From assembly GCA_037975125.1 (NCBI GenBank), contig CM075850.1:67236390-67300389 (forward strand): a DNA stretch of 64,000 nucleotides. The letters run 5' to 3'. Source of the DNA: Latrodectus hesperus (lineage: Eukaryota > Arthropoda > Arachnida > Araneae > Theridiidae). Each line of letters opens with the position of its first letter. Position 1 is the first letter of the stretch. The notes beneath the pieces were generated by a model. The model saw only the letters and a program-made list of their open reading frames with translations. It was not told the DNA's origin and did not search any database. Made by a program: the position numbers and the translations under genes. Shown here in pieces: positions 12,701 to 25,099 of the stretch.

Positions 12701-13340
12701 TAAATATAATATAAAGCAACTCTAGAAAATTAAAGTTTTAATATACATCTAAATTGTTTTATAATTGTTAATTTTATTTTCTTTATTATTAATCCATTTA
12801 ATTTTAGATAAGAAGTATGAAAATGCATTTATATGCATCTACATAAAAAGGTGTTAAACAACTTCGTACTTCAATTTCTTTTAAAAATACTGAGCTTAGA
12901 TACTCATATCTATCAGCTTTATACATTTATCATTTTCCCAAGGAATAAAATTATATTAATAATTTGACATTTTTTATTTCCCCTTATTTACATCATTTAT
13001 AAAATAAAGCTGTTAAAGCAACAGTGGAACACTTTAAGTTAAATTTTCATAGCAGTTTATTTTATAGTTACCATGGATAAATATTATTACTATTTTTTAC
13101 GGTACTTATGACTATTTCTCACAATTATACATATGCTTTCTTAAGCATTAAAAAATAATTCAATGAAAGTATTGGTGAAATTCACCTATCAAAGATAAAC
13201 TTGGCTTATAAAATTATTTCACATAAAACTAGTTAATAGTAAACATATATTTATAAGTAATATTGAGATTGATGTTAAACATTATCGTTGCTAGAATAAT
13301 TTTAATTTTAGATTAAAATAGTCACTTTGAGTTATTTAAA
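9730..13340. other. Long AT-rich noncoding stretch
   Basis: About 3.6 kb without supported genes. It contains small local duplications (for example a repeated TTGCTGTTAATGA unit near 11860-11905) and homopolymer runs. No transposon termini or protein similarity were seen. Confidence 0.5.
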
Positions 13341-13349
13341 GGATCAACG

Positions 13350-13640
13350 TTTCTCACCGAATTGGCGATAACTCACTGCTCTTGGTAACCTATGTTCGTG
13401 TTTCTTCCCCATTACATATCGTGGCCATGGAGAAAGAAGAAACTTTTTCGGTGGGAAAACTGGAGAGAGTAATTTCATTAAAAGCTCAGCCCAGGAGTGT
13501 CAACACGGATGACCACGTCCAGGTCACGTCACACCTCAACCACGTGACCTGATCGAACCACGCCCACCACCCCTGACAATCTGTTGCGGAGTTCCCTGTT
13601 TGCCCACCTTGATTAAAAAAGATCTTGTTTGAGTTCGGAC
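13350..13640. promoter_or_regulatory. GC-rich island with E-boxes, candidate cis-regulatory element
   Basis: An abrupt GC-rich block inside AT-rich flanks. It contains a CACGTG palindrome at 13541-13546 and a run of closely spaced related sites just before it (CCACGTCC, AGGTCACGTC). CACGTG is the class-B E-box bound by several bHLH proteins, including Hairy/E(spl) relatives in insects. No open frame is convincing. It lies about 23 kb downstream of the zinc-finger gene's stop codon, so it could serve that gene or one outside the window. Confidence 0.4.
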
Positions 13641-13859
13641 AGGTATAACTGATTGAAAGTGGTTCCGCGTCATTTTTTTTCTTTCACTCTTACCAACCTC
13701 CTCCTTTTCATTCCGAGCTTACTACTCTGGGAGAGATTTTTCCTTTCTTTCTCTATTTTGTTGTCATTCTGGGCGAAAAGATTTATTTGGAAATTAGTTG
13801 ACAGTGTTGCGAAAAATGTTTCTGTTAGCAAGTAGATTTAGGCGTCATTCCCTATGTCA

Positions 13860-14590
13860 TAGTGAATGAATTTTCGGTATACGAAATGAAAAAATAAGGT
13901 GTTGATTCATAAATATTGTGTTATTTTAATATCATTTAATTTGGTAAAGCACTAATTGCAACACAAATAATGTAAAGCATATGTGAAAATATTAAATTGG
14001 TAAACATTTCTCATTACCTAATAAAACATTTCAATAAATCTACATTTGTCTAATAAAAATGAAATTTATAAAAGAACCAAATTCGAAACTATAAAAATTT
14101 TAGTTTTTATATTTATGATTTAATCATTACTTTTTCTTGGCTTCGAGAAAAATTCAAATCAGAATAAAATACTTGAGATTCACTTGAGCTAGAAAGGATA
14201 TAGTAAGAGTCAATTTAAGCAAAATAATGATAAGATTTGATTAATTAAATATATTTTCAATTCAGTGGTATAAATATGGTTTAAAATTTAAAATACTTTT
14301 AATATATATATCAGAAACATTTTAATATGTCATTAACCTCTAATCATTGCGATGTAGTAAAGAAAAATATGTTAAGAATTTATGACATTTATTTAATCTA
14401 ATTGAACTAAATGAATTTCAGACATTTATTACTTAAATGAAATGCTTTCAGCCCTACAAAGTTGGATTAACCTATTCACAGAATTAAAAAAAGAAAAATT
14501 AGAGCTGTATATAAATTAAAAAATTGAAGAATTATCAAGATGACCCTCATAACAACTGATAAAGGATTATACGTCCACTGGATAACTTAT
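13860..14590. other. AT-rich noncoding stretch
   Basis: No gene, RNA or structured repeat could be supported. It leads into the (TA)n array. Confidence 0.5.
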
Positions 14591-14593
14591 CCG

Positions 14594-15500
<907 letters not shown>

Positions 15501-15509
15501 AGATCAAAA

Positions 15510-16220
15510 ATTACTTTACCAATGGTGTGGGAAGGCATAATGCAACACCTAATTAGTCTCTTAAAATGGTGTCTACAGACCGGCGTCCAGCCATCTTGGT
15601 GTTACAGGCAGAAGAGGGATTCGTCAGGGAAGACCATGTTATTCCATTCCTTTGTCCATGTTCGTAGTTCACCACACTATTAGTGGCGCAAAGGCATGTA
15701 GTTTAGAGTCACATGTAACTGAATCAAGGCATGCCTTGCAGGTTTTCCTCTCAACTGTGAACAAGATTGAATGGTAGAAGCGAACACCGAATGATTCGTA
15801 AAATATTGCATCTTTTGCTAAAGTTTGTAATGTGGCTGAGAAATGTATCACTGTCATGCGTATAATATGTCTCATCGCATGTAATGGTTCAATGAGGTTT
15901 GTGCGATTGATCCCGGTGAATCAGTATTCCCTCTTGCATCCAGTGATCATAGATCCATATGATAGTTGCTTAGTTTTGTCCAGCACGATCACCACCTTCT
16001 CTGAAGGCTGATCCACAATTTCTAATATTTTTGCTCAGTTAAATTTCAGAAATCTTAGTTCCTTTCCTTGGTATAACAATATTAAGTAGCGCTATAATAG
16101 TTCATGACGTGAGTATGAGCAGCAATGCTAATAATCTGCATATTTCATCCCCGCAAATGCATGATGTAAATTTCACAGGATTACACTGCCTCTTAGGGTG
16201 CTACGTTTCGGGTGGCCATA
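15510..16220 (-). pseudogene. Tc1-like transposon remnant, N-terminal and central part
   Basis: On the minus strand the sequence reads, in broken frames, like the first half of a Tc1 transposase of the arthropod type. A helix-turn-helix section lies around 15870-16060 (WIYDHWMQEGILIH-like, then MRHIIRMTVIHFSATLQTLAKDAIF at about 15800-15875), followed by FTVERKTCKACL. Near 15600-15640 comes VFPDESLFCL*HQDGW, matching the first catalytic block (FxDESRFxL-HxDG). The second and third catalytic blocks are absent below 15510, so the copy is truncated. CAGTGTAATCC-like sequence near 16180-16195 may be a decayed inverted repeat. Confidence 0.75.
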
Positions 16221-16229
16221 AAAAATTTT

Positions 16230-17090
16230 AAATAATAATTGAAACGAAATGACATAAAATATTTACTATTGTAAGCCAAATGTAACCAGAACATAGGTGT
16301 TTAAAATGTTTTCAATTTCTTTTAACAATTAGAGTTTTGGAAACTCTAATGGTATATAAATAGTTTACGATAAGTGTAATAAAAGTCTGAATAATACACA
16401 TGCACTTTACAATTAATTTGTGATTTTTCAGCTATAAGATTTCTTTTTCTAAGTCTATCGATTTACTGACTTCAATCTTTCAGGCATGTGGGTAGTATTA
16501 CCTCAAAACCATTGCTTATAACAATTCACATATTTCTATAATAAATATGGGAATTATTGAACAATGCTGCTTAATAGTTTTTATGTTATAATTAATGAAA
16601 CTGTACGAAACCTTATTACATACCATTGCATTTTATGTAATTCTTACTTTTATAAATACATTTTTTTATTTAATTTTTGGTACTCATATACCCGGCTAAA
16701 ATGGAAATTAAATCATGTGTTAGAATCAACTGAATGTTTAAAATGTCTTCACTAATGTTGTGAAATTTATGGTGTATATATTTCCTGAATCACTATTGTT
16801 TGTAAATTTATTTTACATACTTTCTCACAAGTAATAAATAGTTGTCATTCATAATATGGTATACTCCTCAAATAGATGTAAATTTAGACATAAAATTAGA
16901 AACATACCAAGAAAACTAATGACTTGTTGCTAGGGAATTAGATGTGTTACTGTAAAAGTTGTTTTTCCTTGAAAATTTATTACTACAGGGAAAAAAATTA
17001 ACACGTTGGTTTTTTGATTGAATTGTGAAAAAGCTGAATTACAAATTGTATTTTAAAATTATATGTCACCAATTTGCTTATATCCCTTTG
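16230..17090. other. AT-rich noncoding stretch
   Basis: Only short chance open frames are present. No motif, RNA or transposon end was recognised. Confidence 0.5.
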
Positions 17091-17103
17091 TAGTCAGAAT
17101 ATA

Positions 17104-17236
17104 TCAATTAAATAAATAAATTTATATTTATTAAATTAATTTTTATTAAGTGAAAATTATAAATGAATTTATATTTATTAATCGAAAGTTATAAATTTAT
17201 ATTTGTTGATTGAAAGTTATAAATGAATTTATATAA
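17104..17236. repeat. Imperfect AT-rich tandem repeat
   Basis: About three to four degenerate copies of a roughly 30-35 bp unit containing GAAAGTTATAAATGAATTTATAT. Copies differ by small indels. It looks like a small minisatellite. Confidence 0.6.
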
Positions 17237-17239
17237 CTT

Positions 17240-18670
17240 TCAAAATATAATTATCTTAAAAGCATATTTTTGTTTCAAGGTAGGATTACAAATTCCAGAC
17301 AAATTTATTTAATTCTCTTGAGAATAAAATAGTTTTACCAAGATTAACTTCACTTTCCCAAAGATGTCGGGAGTAATGCTGCGCGAAACAGGTGTGAAAT
17401 AAAGGATGTAATCAGTTTCATTTTTATGATCTATGATTTCCCGCGCATATTGCATATGATTACATTATTTAAAAATACTAGTGGTATAAGGAGGTAAAAA
17501 ACATTAAACATTATTACCTTAAATTATTTTTATTGTCATAATTATTTGTAATAATGCACGTATACAAGCATATTTTATACTAAATTGTTCAGTTCGGATA
17601 ATATTAATTTCATACAGTTTAGATAGTATTTATATTAATTTTATCTTAAAAAATATGATTGATTTTAATAAATTGTTTTTTTTTCAAATCACTGGAAATT
17701 TTAAATTTATTAAAAACTTGCATTTACATTTAAGTGTAAATTATTTTTCAAAGCAGTTATTTCATCAAACTTTTTTTAAAAAATATACCACCAAATTTAG
17801 GAGAAATTTAAGAGAAACTCTATTACTCAATAAAATTTGAAAGCATATTAAGTAATGTATAAAATACTTAATCTATAGTGATTTTAAAAATAAGGTTATA
17901 TTCATATATTTTGTTAAGGAGTAATTTTCGCAAAAATAAGTACATATCATTTAATTATAATTAACTACCATAAAAAATTTGTATACAAGATATTTTACTT
18001 CTTTTAAAATTTAGTTACTTTTTAATTATTTTGTAGCACTTAATTTCATGCAATCATCAAGTTAAGAAGGAAAGATAAAGGAGTTATTAAAGATTAAAAT
18101 AGTAAATTATTTGAATAATATCATAGCAATGGCTTATTAATTAGAGTTCCTTAATATTTCTAATTTGCATCTGTCCTTAAAAATATTTTAGCAATAACTT
18201 CAAAAATATACTTTATATTTTATAATAAGAATCAGATTTTTTTTTCAAGCAAATGGAGAGAATTTTCAGTAATTTTATTAACTGTGCTTCAATTTTAATA
18301 TTAAAGAATTTTGTCAAAGCTTGATGAAAAAACATGTTTCTTTAAAATGATAATGATATGATGCTAGAAGGAATAGGCAGAAATGTAAAAATATTCATAA
18401 ATACTTTTCTGGTTAATAAATAATACAAAAACTCATATTTTTTATTTAGTTTTCACCAATTATAAAATCAATAAAAACTGATTTACATTTTTCTATAAAT
18501 CACATTTTAAATTATAAATTGCTTCATTTTTATGTAAAATATCAACAAATATATTTTGAATTTATGTAAAAAAAAATTCTCGCAAATTGTTTTGCGTAAC
18601 AATTAAATGTTTAAAATAATTAATTTAGGTATTTGTAGTTGGAAAAAAAAATTCCAATTTTTCAATCAAA
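17240..18670. other. AT-rich noncoding stretch
   Basis: Low-complexity AT-rich sequence with homopolymer runs. The open frame at 17655-17840 has only compositional character. Confidence 0.5.
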
Positions 18671-18679
18671 ATAATCATA

Positions 18680-19170
18680 AAGCCTTTCACCTGTCCTGTC
18701 AATTCATCTCAACCCACCCCCTCATCTCATCGGCTCGCTTGCCCCTCGGTAAACAACGACCAATGTCTGATTTGAACTTTTGATCACCTATTACAGCCTT
18801 TTGAGCCATAACCCATGCATTACGTCATCGAACGACCACCTTGCTCCCTGTAGAGGGAACAGTTATAATGCGTTGGGGCCACTGGGTCAACAGTGACCAG
18901 TCGTCTTTCACGTGAGGCCGTGGTCATTAGAAAAGAGAATTCTTAACCCCTCAGATCGAACCCTCCACGCAACACGTGTTTTGTGCTCGCAAAATGGATT
19001 GGGCGAGTGTAAAAGTGACCTCGCAAACACAGAACGATCGTCAATGGGAAAAGAGGAGGATAATGAGGGGGGAAATCACACGCGAGAAATACATGACTAT
19101 TATCCCTCCTACAACAACTTGTTTTGTGGAATTGGATTTATACTATTGTTTTCTACCTGGAACGGAAATA
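18680..19170. promoter_or_regulatory. GC-rich island with two CACGTG boxes, candidate enhancer
   Basis: This nearly 500-bp block is GC-richer than its surroundings, with sharp edges. It carries CACGTG at 18909-18914 and 18973-18978, a CACCTG box near 18689, and a CRE-like TTACGTCA near 18818-18827. Near 19074 is an AAATCAC sequence, a partial match to the known Gfi1/Senseless core. Overlapping plus-strand open frames at 18912-19275 have no recognisable product. Function as an enhancer is inferred from composition and motif content. A 6-mer match alone is weak evidence. Confidence 0.42.
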
Positions 19171-19279
19171 CATAGAACATTAATTTTAATTAAAAAAATC
19201 TGTGTGCTTTTCCTAATAAATATTTTATTTGCTAATTATTTTCTTTTTAATTCATTTTCAGTTAAAATTTGCTAAATTC

Positions 19280-20990
19280 ATATTTGCTTCGAATTTACTT
19301 TCATGCCCGTAAAATATTGCATTTATAAAATATTTTATTATTACTAAATATAGATTATTTCAATAGTAAAATTTTATTGTAATTTTCTTCTAAAATTTTA
19401 ACTTGTATTTAGTATATATTGTGCGTGAAATAATTTGGTATTATTGCTTATTATTTTGAATATTTAATTTATTTTAAACATGAGGCTCGAAGTGAAAAGA
19501 TAGTTTAGAATAGTGGAACTTCTGTTTCAAGTTCAATTGGTGATAATTCTGTACCAAAAATTTCCCAAATTTATGTAGTCAAATGGAATTTGAACAAACT
19601 AATTAATAATTCACATTTTTTCATATTGAAATGTGTTTTATACCATTAATCTTATGAAGTTTTGTTGCTATGATATTTATCATTGGATTTTAAATCACAG
19701 AGAATTCTTTACAATATTTTTAGAATCTTACATTGTATATATACAACTCTTTAATGAAAGTCTTAATCAGATTTTAATGTAACATGTTTCATTTATCCTG
19801 AAATTAGTTACAACAGTGGAATTTTATTTTCTTTGCATTGAAGTTTCATTTAATTTTGGTTGTAATAAATAGGGATCGTAAAGAACTATGAAAATAAGGT
19901 GCTTTAACAATAATGTCTTTCAACAGGAGTAAAGATATTTCTGATAGAAGTTGATTTGTTCATTAACATCAAATACAGAGAAAGAACAATAGAAAATAAT
20001 ATTTTTTAGATAATTTAATTTATGAAGAGAAAATTAAATTTTCTTGATTAAGCAAGTTATATTTTTATTATTTTTTCACGATTTTTTTGGTTTTACTTAA
20101 TCTAATGGAAATATTTTATTATAATCTAAAGATATGATTATTTTCTTATCCATTCAAAGACAATATTCAAACAGAAATTTTTAGATAAATTAATTTAAGC
20201 AATTTCCTGAAATTCAATGATTTATAAAATTAATCGATAATGTAATTTAATTTTTTGTTTTAAAGAATAGTGTTTAATTATTTTCCAGGACTGTAAACAT
20301 AAAAGAACACGTAGTTTCAATACTTCCTTATGATGAAATGTTAAATGCGAGGAAAGATCTTTTATCTTTCTCTCTCTTTATCTTTTCTTTTGATAATTTC
20401 ATAATATACTAATAGAAAAATAATGGATCAATAAACACATTTAAATAATAGAATATACATTATTTTTGGAAAATAAGTCACAGTTCATACATATATTTGC
20501 CGAAATTTGCCATTGTTCTTAAAAATTGTTTTGAATGTTTGGAGAAATTTTTAATTTTGCAGAATTAAGTGAAATTTAGTTCTATTGCTGAATTAAAACT
20601 ATATAATAGTAGATTTTTTTCTACGAGAATATTTTAATAGATATTTTTTTTCATGTTTCGTATCTCTATTCTTTCTATTTATATTTCCGATAAATTGAAT
20701 TTTTACAACTCTAATATTCTAAGTTAAAAAACTGTCTTTTTCTCCAACACATGTCTTTGTGCATTTGATTGAGGTATGATGTAAATTGATAAAAATAATT
20801 TTCACATTATAATTTGTGAATATCTTACTTTTAACTTAATTGAATTTCTTATATTAAATTATTCATTTTTAAGCAAATTTTTGTAAAAAAATAAATATTT
20901 CTGCATTTATAGATTTATAAATATTAATGTGTCTATGTATTGCAATATTCTGTATTAACATATTTCAAGGAGTTTAGTGTTAGTATACTT
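19280..20990. other. AT-rich noncoding stretch
   Basis: No gene, RNA or mobile element could be supported over about 1.7 kb. Confidence 0.5.
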
Positions 20991-21062
20991 ATTAAAATAT
21001 ACAAAATTTGATAAAAAAAGTTTTCTTAGATCCTGTAAAAAACATTTTACATCATCCATTAT

Positions 21063-21142
21063 ATTGTTACATTCTATACATCCATGTATTGTTATTAGAA
21101 CTATTGTTACATTCTATACATCCATGTATTGTTATTAGAACT
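21063..21142. repeat. Perfect 40-bp tandem duplication
   Basis: The 40-bp unit beginning ATTGTTACATTCTATACATC occurs twice head to tail (21063-21102 and 21103-21142) without a single difference. Identity implies a very recent duplication, or possibly an assembly artefact. Confidence 0.97.
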
Positions 21143-21197
21143 AATCCAATTATTCAAACTCCGTTGATCAGAATCACTTTCAGAAAAATAAAATAAT

Positions 21198-21860
21198 TTG
21201 AAGAAGAGAAGGAATATGAGAAAAAACTTAAGAAAAGGAAAGTTAAGAAGAGAGGGAGAGAGAGATGTTTTTCACTTGAGGAATTCAAAAACATTCTTTA
21301 AAATATTCCTGGATGTTCAAAAGTTAGTGCATGAAGATATAAGAGGACTGATTATGAGTCAAACCCTAGATTTCAAACTGCAAGTGATGGTAAACTTGTT
21401 GACATTGTCAATTAAAAAGGTGACCTTAAAGGCCAAGTTGAAGAAGACACGGGACCATCAGCTAGTGAATCATATGTCGGCTTTGAAGTGGTTAGAGCGT
21501 CAGCCCGAATGTAATCACATGCAAATTCTCACTGTAAATAGGATGCGCGACTTGGTTGCTCGAAAATGGAGGAAGGCAATGAAACAACTTACCCGGACTG
21601 ATATGTTCAGCACTCAATGACTTTCATTTACAGCACTATACATACAAACTGTATGCACAGTACTTCTAAGTTCCTTAATATGGGAAAAGTTTTGCCTTTT
21701 TATTTAATTGATTAAAAGTCATTTTTTAAAAAAAATATGTAGTATTTTTCTTTCAACATACAAAAACAAATTAAAATAGATTCTCTTTTCGAAAAATCCA
21801 GATAACCGAATTTTTGATTATCCGAAATAGGACCGGACACAATTCGGATAATTATATATA
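21198..21860 (+). pseudogene. Tigger/pogo transposase C-terminal remnant with decayed 3' end
   Basis: The end of the plus-strand open frame 21198-21620 reads WLERQPECNHMQILTVNRMRD then ARKWRKAMKQLTRTDMF. This is the typical C-terminus of Tigger/jerky-type transposases, which end in a QTxITDFF-like motif. Just upstream, another frame gives GPSASESYVGFEVV, matching the preceding part of such proteins, so a frameshift lies near 21460. Downstream, AT-rich sequence with GGATAATTATAT and AACCGAATTTTTGATTATCC (21790-21860) resembles a worn pogo-type terminal repeat. The catalytic domain is missing. This copy is unrelated in sequence to the element at 568-2771. Confidence 0.7.
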
Positions 21861-21869
21861 TACATAATA

Positions 21870-22290
21870 TCACTGGTTTCTTTCTATCTCGATGCCTTAT
21901 ATTCATTTATAAACTTATATATATATATAAGCAATTATATCAATAATTTCACAAGTAGTTAAATATATTAACATTTTTAACTTCATTACGTTTTTTCATT
22001 AGCTTTAAATTATAATTAAGCTGATTAAAATTCTTTTATTATTTTTTATATTCTTTAGAGTCTAAAATTAATTATTTTTCATTATATTCCTAATTAATTG
22101 TTCGACAGAATTATTTAGAATAATGCATGTTTTATTAATTATTCTTCAGAAAACAGGCTATGTGCTATTTTTTTCGGAGAAAATTGATTGAAGAATGAGT
22201 AAACAGATTATATAATCTATCAAACAAATTTCTCAAGAACTAGGAGTCAAATAATGACAATGAATTACAAAGCAAATTGGGTACGAAAGG
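21870..22290. other. AT-rich noncoding stretch
   Basis: Nothing beyond AT-rich sequence is visible. Confidence 0.45.
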
Positions 22291-22309
22291 GAGATAATTT
22301 TTTTTAATA

Positions 22310-22740
22310 TTGTCACATGCATGTGTTCGCCTATTTAATCTCGTTTCCGCCAGAAACGAACAAATATCTTTTGGGAGAATGCTTCATTATCGTTTACAAA
22401 AATAAAGTTGCTTCGCTGTCAGGAAATTTAAGTCTCTATTACATGTTGTCTGGGGATGCTTAGGAAAGCGTTCTATATCTCTATATTCCAGTTTCGGTGT
22501 ATTTGAAAGCAATTGTGTCTATCGAAAAACGTCATCAGATCGGCAAATCTAATTTCCGGCTTCGCCTCGGTGATGATGATGATGATAATGCACTTACCCA
22601 TTAACACGCTGAAAATGATTACATTAGGGGGTGCCGCTTTCATCTTAGTACCACGTGGGACGTCCAATAATAACTGAAATTTTTACCGTCCAAAGAATGA
22701 GACATTTTTCACATGGCAGGGGAACCCCTTAATTAAACGT
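22310..22740. promoter_or_regulatory. GC-richer island, candidate cis-regulatory element
   Basis: The block holds complex sequence, a short (GAT)n run near 22570-22588, a CACGTG box at 22652-22657 and an ACGTC sequence beside it. A 64-codon minus-strand frame (22473-22667) ends in low-complexity residues and does not look like a protein. The interpretation rests on composition contrast and the recurring E-box. Confidence 0.38.
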
Positions 22741-22749
22741 TTATTGGAT

Positions 22750-24100
22750 ACTAACTTAAAATTTCAATCGTTTGTAGTGTGATAATTTAAAAAAAGAGAA
22801 AATGCATGTTATTGCTTTGGGATTTACAATCGCTTCATATCTCTGTAAATTGCCAAAGAAAGAAAGTGTAACTATGTGTTGTGCAAAATTATATTTAAGC
22901 TGTGAAATTAATAGTAAACACTTTCTTTGTAAAATAATCATTTCATTAGATTTTTGTACTAATTATTTTCTTTAAAAGAAAAGATAATTAATAACAGAAA
23001 TTTACTTTTTCCAGCTGTCAATCATATCTCTATGTGATTCTTTTAAATGAATCTTGTATACTTCATTTAACTGAAATCTTACTACACTTTTTTACTATGT
23101 TTTATTCATGAATTTTTAGTTAGAATTTAAAAAAATAAATTTCTCATAATTATCTTTCAACCTAAATATTCCAAAGCTATTATGATATCGTATATTTTTA
23201 TTGGTTTTGTAACTTCATTATTCAAACTTTTTTTAAAATATAAGTTTAAAGTTTAAGCAATTTATTATTAAAAAATTTAGTAATTTATTAGAATTTTTGA
23301 AAGTAATCCACCTAGGTCTAGGTTGCACATTTTAAATTTTGAAATTCTTTATTATATTCTTTTTGTATAAGATTTTATATTTTGGTTATTGTCATTACAG
23401 GACAGTTGTTAAAAATACTGATGGAAAAATATTGAATAAATCTATTTATAGAGAACATTTTGTTAAAGACTATTCAATCAAAAATTAAAGATATTTAATA
23501 TTCTTATATTCTTACTATAATAAAGCTTTAAGCAAACGGGAATAATTTTGATGTCTTTTTTTGTTTCTTTAATGCAACAAAATGCCATAATATTATACTT
23601 TTAGGTATGAGTTTTGGACTGTAAAAATTTACTTTCCAATATTAAGTGCAATGTAAACTTATGGATTCAAGGAAACAATTTTATAAGACTGGAAAACAAT
23701 ATGGTTATGAGACATTAAGTTCATCTATCTATATTTATAAACTTGGCATTCTTGAAGTATCAAAAGTTGCATTCTTTAATATTCAAATTGTTTTTTGAAT
23801 TTATATACCAATACAAGCAAGCTTGGTACCACTGAAGACAACTTATTCTCTATTCAAAATTTAAAAAATCAATAATTTGGATCAGCATGAAAATGCTGAA
23901 ATCAATAGTTAATTTTTCCTTCACAATATAAATTTTTAAGTTAAAACTGAGCGCATACACGTGACACATACATTTACATGACACGCCCACAATAAAATCC
24001 TATTTTTTTATAAATTTTTTTGTTGTAAATAAATCTATGTATGTATGTGTAATTTGTGTGATAAAAAACATTGTGTATATTTTATCTTTTCATTTTTTAC
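22750..24100. other. AT-rich noncoding stretch
   Basis: No supported gene or element. A CACGTG occurs near 23958, outside any GC island. Confidence 0.5.
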
Positions 24101-24104
24101 GTTA

Positions 24105-25090
24105 CTTATCCTAAATATTATTAGCATAGTTTATCCTGTTCATTATCGTGCACATGAAACCTTGTTTAAATCCAGCAAGACGTGTGAAAAGGAGGATTGT
24201 AATCTTGGAACATAGGATGTTTTCCTGGAGCGTTTGAAGCATAGGATGAAGATGATCTGCGAGAATAATACTATAATTGTTGCCTGTGATTCTCCCGCAT
24301 CCCTTCAAGATAGCAAAAAGACCCAATCTACGGAAAGATATCTCTCTAAACACCATTACAGAACCCACTCCACGTTTCACTGTTGAAACCAGACAATGAA
24401 TATCAAATACTTCTGACCTTGTTCGTCAGACGAACACACGTTCGACAATTTGGAATCATATAAATAAGGATTCATCTGAGAGATAATTTGTTCTCATTGC
24501 AACTGTGTCCAGTTTAGGCAGTCTCGGCACCATGTAGCCTCTTCAGAGCATTTCACACCGAAATTAATTGTTTTGGAATAGCTTCTTTCCCATTAATGTT
24601 CGCAGCATGTAACTCTAGTTAAATAGTTTACATAAACACGGTATTTTGAAGCTGAATCTTTATATCTCGGACGTTATCTGTGGCAGTATAGTATTGCGAT
24701 TTTGCGTGACTCTCTTCTTCAATACCTGTCTACCATACCATAATCATTCAACTTTGACTTTCGTCTATTGTTGCTCTTCGCAAAAGACACTTTGCCCAGG
24801 TTTGTGTAGACTGTCATACCTATTGACTCAGTGATCCTAAACTGACTATGACTTAAGCACTCACAATATTGGCTCTACAGGGCATAACCGTTCCAACGTG
24901 GCGAGTTCTAATTATGATGCTTCTTTTCGTGTAGAATGGCTGGACATAATCACGTTTTGCTTGGAACAGAATTTTCTCATTCAAGTCTCACACAGCCGAA
25001 TGCTTGACTGATCCCTTCCATTTCACGATCATTAAGCGGCACATTGTTGCTATACGAGGCAGTTTCTTGGACAGTCAAAGGACGACTCAT
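24105..25090 (-). pseudogene. Tc1/mariner transposase, full-length but decayed
   Basis: The likely original start codon is the ATG at 25088-25090 (MSRPLTVQETASYSNN). Numerous stops and shifts follow. The catalytic part is clear at 24240-24380 in one frame: KRGVGSVMVFREISFRRLGL, then RITGNNYSIILADHLHPMLQTL, matching the Tc1 block KHGGGSVMVWGxIS and the RITGxxYxxILxDxL segment. In an adjacent frame MFQDYNPPFHTS (about 24180-24215) corresponds to the second aspartate block (FQDDNAPxHTA). The third block is not recognisable below 24105. Terminal inverted repeats were not found. It differs in sequence from the other Tc1 copies in the window. Confidence 0.82.
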
Positions 25091-25099
25091 TTTTTAATG

